DNA from: Bacteroidota bacterium
GTDB lineage: Bacteria; Bacteroidota; Bacteroidia; Bacteroidales; VadinHA17
DNA length: 53,747 bases
Assembly (NCBI GenBank): GCA_029564935.1
Contig: JAKQPD010000388.1
Span: 1-53,747 of the forward strand
Direction: 5' to 3'
Shown here piece by piece: positions 51,186 through 53,747 of this stretch (positions within the stretch are counted from its first letter, which is position 1; the number at the start of each line of letters is the position of its first letter). A program made the position numbers and the translations under genes. The notes beneath the pieces were generated by a model. It saw only the letters and a list, made by a program, of their open reading frames with translations, was not told where the DNA came from and made no database searches.

Positions 51186-52745
51186 TCAGTCGAGATCTAT
51201 TTCATTATTATGTCTGTCGAAGAAATGGTATTCAAGGAATTGTAATGATTCGACAGCCCGTACCCTGAGAAGTATTTTATATCTGAGGTCCCATCTGAGG
51301 CAGATGGGGAAAAATCCTTTTGTAAGATAGGATGCAACAAAGGGATGGACGTTAAGGTAAATAATTCTGGTCTTGATTTTTCCGACATTAAAAGCAAGGT
51401 TTTTTTCAAGAACGTCGGAAAAAAGTATTGTAGGTTTAATTTCGCCTGTTCCCCTGCACGACGGGCATTTTTCATTTGTTACGATGTGCATTTCTGGTCT
51501 GACTCTCTGCCGGGTTATCTGCATCAGTCCGAATTTTGTCAGCGGGAGAATATTATGTTTTGTCCTGTCATTGGCCATTACCTCCTTCATTTTATCGAAG
51601 AGTACCTGTTTATTCTCCGACGACTGCATATCGATGAAATCAATGACAATAATACCCCCCATATCTCTCAGTCTCAGCTGACGGGCGATTTCTGTAGCTG
51701 CCTCGAGGTTGACCTCAAGGGCATTTGATTCCTGGTCATTGCCTGTCCGGGATCTGTTCCCGCTGTTTACATCTATTACATGAAGGGCTTCGGTATGTTC
51801 AATAATCAGGTATGCGCCGTGTTTGAAGGAGACCGTTTTACCGAAAAGTGCCTTTATCTGCTTACTGACCCCGAAATGATCAAATATCGGAGCACTTCCC
51901 TGATAAACCTTAACTATTTTAACCTTTTCCGGGGCAATTTCCTTAATATACCTTCTTATCTCCTCCGCAATAACTGTATCGTTTACATGTATATTGGTGA
52001 AGGTAACATTTAGAATATCCCTCAGGATTGTCGTGGTCCTGTTCATTTCCCCGATAAAGAGCTTCGGGGTTTTTGTTTCTTTCTTAAGGGTACTGAAAGC
52101 TGCTTCCCATTTCTTTACAAGTTCCCTGAGTTCTGCATCAAGGACTGCAACCTTTTTACCTTCCGCTGCAGTTCTTACAATAATCCCGTAGTTTTTTGGC
52201 CTGATACTCTGAAGGAGTGTCTTAAGTCTGTTCTTCTCATCCTGGTTTTCAAGTTTGGAAGATATTGAAACCTTATCAGAGAATGGGATAAGAACAAGGT
52301 TTCTTCCGGCAATTGAGATCTCCGAGGAGAGCCTCGGACCTTTGGTGGAAATCGGTTCCTTTGTGATCTGAACAATAACTGTCTGTCCTGCTGTAAGGAC
52401 ATCCGTTATCTTTCCGTCTTTATCTATATCGGGTTCTGATTTAAACTTATGTACCGGCCCAGGCTTTCCCTGTCTCTGAAGCGCCGATAAGTAATATTTA
52501 TGCTGGGTCCTGAACTGGGCTCCCAGATCAAGATAATGAAGAAAGGCATCACGCTCATATCCTACATTAATGAAAGCAGCATTCAGCCCCGGCATTATCT
52601 TTCTGACCTTGCCCAGGTATATATCTCCCACTGAAAAACGGACAGTCCGTTTTTCCTTATCTAATTCAGTAAGCTGCTTGTCTTCCAGTAATGCAATCGA
52701 GACCTCCGAATCACTTACGTCGATGATCAGATCCTTGTTTACCAC
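51186..52745 (-). CDS. rng: Ribonuclease G/E family endoribonuclease
   Basis: Single-strand-specific endoribonuclease in RNA maturation and turnover. A bisected S1 domain is at about 35-125 (GDIYLGKVRKIMPGLNAAFINVGYERDAFLHYLDL). The catalytic core has HVIDVNSGNRS (about 325) and IIVIDFIDMQ (about 365), the Asp pair that binds magnesium. CPSCRGTGEI (about 440) is the zinc-link motif for dimerisation. At 519 residues it is the RNase G size, without the long C-terminal degradosome scaffold of RNase E. The promoter is not clear; a hairpin at 52800-52829 lies between it and the small basic gene. Confidence 0.93.
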   Translation of the reverse strand: MVNKDLIIDVSDSEVSIALLEDKQLTELDKEKRTVRFSVGDIYLGKVRKIMPGLNAAFINVGYERDAFLHYLDLGAQFRTQHKYYLSALQRQGKPGPVHKFKSEPDIDKDGKITDVLTAGQTVIVQITKEPISTKGPRLSSEISIAGRNLVLIPFSDKVSISSKLENQDEKNRLKTLLQSIRPKNYGIIVRTAAEGKKVAVLDAELRELVKKWEAAFSTLKKETKTPKLFIGEMNRTTTILRDILNVTFTNIHVNDTVIAEEIRRYIKEIAPEKVKIVKVYQGSAPIFDHFGVSKQIKALFGKTVSFKHGAYLIIEHTEALHVIDVNSGNRSRTGNDQESNALEVNLEAATEIARQLRLRDMGGIIVIDFIDMQSSENKQVLFDKMKEVMANDRTKHNILPLTKFGLMQITRQRVRPEMHIVTNEKCPSCRGTGEIKPTILFSDVLEKNLAFNVGKIKTRIIYLNVHPFVASYLTKGFFPICLRWDLRYKILLRVRAVESLQFLEYHFFDRHNNEIDLD

Positions 52746-52799
52746 TTAAAAATCAGAACTAAAATATCAACACCTCCAATACCCTCACCTAAATACAAC

Positions 52800-52829
52800 A
52801 AACCTAAAGATCGTCAGACCTTTAGGTTT
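52800..52829 (-). terminator. Strong hairpin between the small basic gene and rng
   Basis: aaacctaaag pairs perfectly with ctttaggttt (10 base pairs) around a 10-base loop. It lies 34 bases after the small gene's stop codon and 55 before rng. The run after the stem on the minus strand is only moderately T-rich, so it could be a leaky terminator or a processing/attenuation site setting the ratio between the abundant upstream transcripts and rng. Confidence 0.6.
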
Positions 52830-52862
52830 AGTATATCAAATCAAAGACCACTTCGCGATCTG

Positions 52863-52952
52863 CTATTTCTTCTTATGTCTGTTCTTCCGCAAACGTTTTT
52901 TACGTTTGTGAGTGGCCATCTTATGTCTCTTCCTCTTTTTTCCGCTTGGCAT
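52863..52952 (-). CDS. 29-residue highly basic protein, probably ribosome-associated
   Basis: A very short gene: MPSGKKRKRHKMATHKRKKR followed by LRKNRHKKK, 29 residues of which about two thirds are Lys, Arg or His. It begins 7 bases after the HU stop codon and keeps an exact frame. Tiny basic proteins of this kind occur widely in Bacteroidota next to HU or rng and resemble ribosome-associated peptides such as bTHX or the bS22/mS38 (AURKAIP1/COX24-like) type. I recognise the protein as conserved in the phylum but not its exact role; a place in the small subunit is inferred. It is far below normal gene-calling size limits. Confidence 0.75.
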   Translation of the reverse strand: MPSGKKRKRHKMATHKRKKRLRKNRHKKK

Positions 52953-52959
52953 ACAAAGA

Positions 52960-53247
52960 TTATTTCTTAACGTGTGATTTTACTTTAGTAATAAATGATT
53001 TGGCCGGTTTAAATGCCGGAATATTATGAGCCGGGATAATTATTGTGGTGTTCTTTGAGATATTCCTGGCTGTTTTCTTTGCTCTTTTCTTAACGATGAA
53101 GCTTCCGAAACCTCTCAGATATACATTATTACCATTTACCATTGAGTGTTTTATAGTCTCCATCAAGGCTTCAACCGTTTTCTGAACAGTTACCTTTTCA
53201 ATACCAGTGTTCTTGGCAATTTCATTAACAATGTCTGCTTTAGTCAT
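52960..53247 (-). CDS. HU/IHF-family DNA-binding protein
   Basis: Nucleoid-associated protein of 95 residues that bends DNA as a dimer. The N-terminal helices MTKADIVNEIAKNTGIEKVTVQKTVEALMETIKHSM match the family, VYLRGFGSFIVKKRAKKTARN is the signature before the DNA-binding arm, and IPAFKPAKSFITKVK is the usual end; the arm has IIIPAHNIP, slightly different from the RNP form. A strong -33/-7 promoter precedes it. The small basic gene and rng follow on the same strand. Confidence 0.93.
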   Translation of the reverse strand: MTKADIVNEIAKNTGIEKVTVQKTVEALMETIKHSMVNGNNVYLRGFGSFIVKKRAKKTARNISKNTTIIIPAHNIPAFKPAKSFITKVKSHVKK

Positions 53248-53583
53248 TTTTATAGGTGTTTAAATTCAACAAATTATTTTGAGTATTCGTTTTTTTCAAC
53301 CCTGCAAATATAAAAATATTATTTATTTAAAGCCAAAGAGTTAAATAATAATTTTTTATACTGAGATTTTATTAGTGCCTTAATTCCAATGAAATAGAAA
53401 ACTCAGTAATTGGGTTAACATTATCATCTGTCAAAATCGCGGCTCAGCAAAGTTACTATATTAACGAATATAATATGCTGATAGTGTGGAATATTTCCAA
53501 TATATCCCTTCCTGGTTGGATTAAGACGTTTTTTTCTTAATTTTACATTCTTGTTCCTGTATTAACAATAACTTCATAACTAC
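53248..53583. other. A/T-rich divergent spacer between HU and ssb
   Basis: A 336-base gap. The HU-side promoter is at 53305-53337. On the ssb side TTGG (53516) and TAATTTTA (53538-53545) are only weak matches to the promoter consensus. No other gene, RNA or repeat was recognised. Confidence 0.55.
53305..53337 (-). promoter_or_regulatory. Strong Bacteroidota promoter of HU
   Basis: On the minus strand, TTTG (53337-53334), a 21-base spacer, then TATATTTG (53312-53305) followed by CAG, the same form as the rplY promoter. Transcription should begin near 53299, giving a leader of about 50 bases before the HU start codon. Confidence 0.72.
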
Positions 53584-53747
53584 ATGTCAATCAATAAAGT
53601 GATATTAGTGGGCAATGTCGGGAAAGATCCGGTTGTTAGATATTTCGACAAAGGTGTGGCAAAAGCCACCTTTCCTCTTGCCACAAGCGAGACATATACA
53701 AACCAGCAGGGAGAAACCATAACATCCACAGAATGGCATAACATTGT
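53584..53747 (+). CDS. ssb: Single-stranded DNA-binding protein (partial, 3' end off the window)
   Basis: The first 54 codons of SSB, which coats single-stranded DNA in replication and repair. [21 protein letters not shown] is the classic start of the OB fold, followed by [19 protein letters not shown] and TEWHNI, which carries the Trp of the DNA-binding face. The gene runs off the right edge, so the OB-fold end and acidic tail are not visible. It is divergent from HU. Confidence 0.93.
   Translation, partial: MSINKVILVGNVGKDPVVRYFDKGVAKATFPLATSETYTNQQGETITSTEWHNI

Overview
The window is a gene-dense stretch of a Bacteroidota genome, most likely an anaerobic member of the Bacteroidales or a close relative. 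This placement rests on marker families and gene order: a PorP/SprF-type outer-membrane protein with a CHU_C-like (type B sorting) domain protein, the run uppS-bamA-ompH-ompH-murI preceded by DUF6089 genes, Bacteroidota-type promoters (TAnnTTTG at -7, sometimes with TTTG near -33) and an almost complete lack of Shine-Dalgarno sequences. An anaerobic, ferredoxin-based metabolism is suggested by an aldehyde:ferredoxin oxidoreductase, a KorAB 2-oxoacid:ferredoxin oxidoreductase and the futalosine menaquinone genes mqnB and mqnD. No rRNA, tRNA, CRISPR array, prophage or classical insertion sequence was recognised.

Layout. 1-2132: aldehyde ferredoxin oxidoreductase, cut by the left edge. 2279-3981: FKBP isomerase lipoprotein, ThiF, ThiS and a FtsB/DivIC-like division protein. 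3978-9010 (minus): ECF sigma factor, membrane-anchored PKD/CHU_C protein, PorP/SprF protein, Skp-like protein and a glycosyltransferase. 9194-15813: proline dehydrogenase, a carboxypeptidase-regulatory-like protein, nitroreductase, mqnD-mqnB, then queD/ptpS-folE-fabD. 16330-22762 (minus): two very large tandem paralogues joining sensor and receiver-like domains to a PEP-synthase-type ATP-grasp. 22842-34101 (minus): korB, korA, murI, two ompH genes, bamA, uppS, two outer-membrane barrel genes, nadK and a CBS protein. 34198-45832: pdxJ, a hydrolase, a DUF559 element, udk (minus), manA, a MORN lipoprotein, engB, prs, rplY, pth, an S4 protein, an acyltransferase, an SDR and a VOC protein. 45954-53747: M19 dipeptidase, lnt, dsbD, RNase G, a 29-residue basic protein, HU and the start of ssb.

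The most unusual content is between genes. Three copies (A, B, C) of one hairpin-ended element sit at 10.3, 15.9 and 35.7 kb. Copy C carries an intact DUF559 PD-(D/E)XK nuclease gene, copy A keeps a 27-codon relic of the same gene with an internal stop, and copy B has no gene and lies in the opposite orientation inside an octamer tandem array. All three copies, two heptamer arrays, the octamer arrays and a 12-mer array lie between convergent genes; only the nonamer arrays upstream of manA do not. This looks like a family of nuclease-associated, non-autonomous repeats confined to places where insertion harms no promoter.

Two protein modules also stand out: the ECF sigma / PKD-CHU_C / PorP-SprF cluster, which could carry a surface or type IX secretion signal to transcription, and the paired sensor-receiver-ATP-grasp proteins, which show no phosphohistidine motif and whose reaction is unknown.
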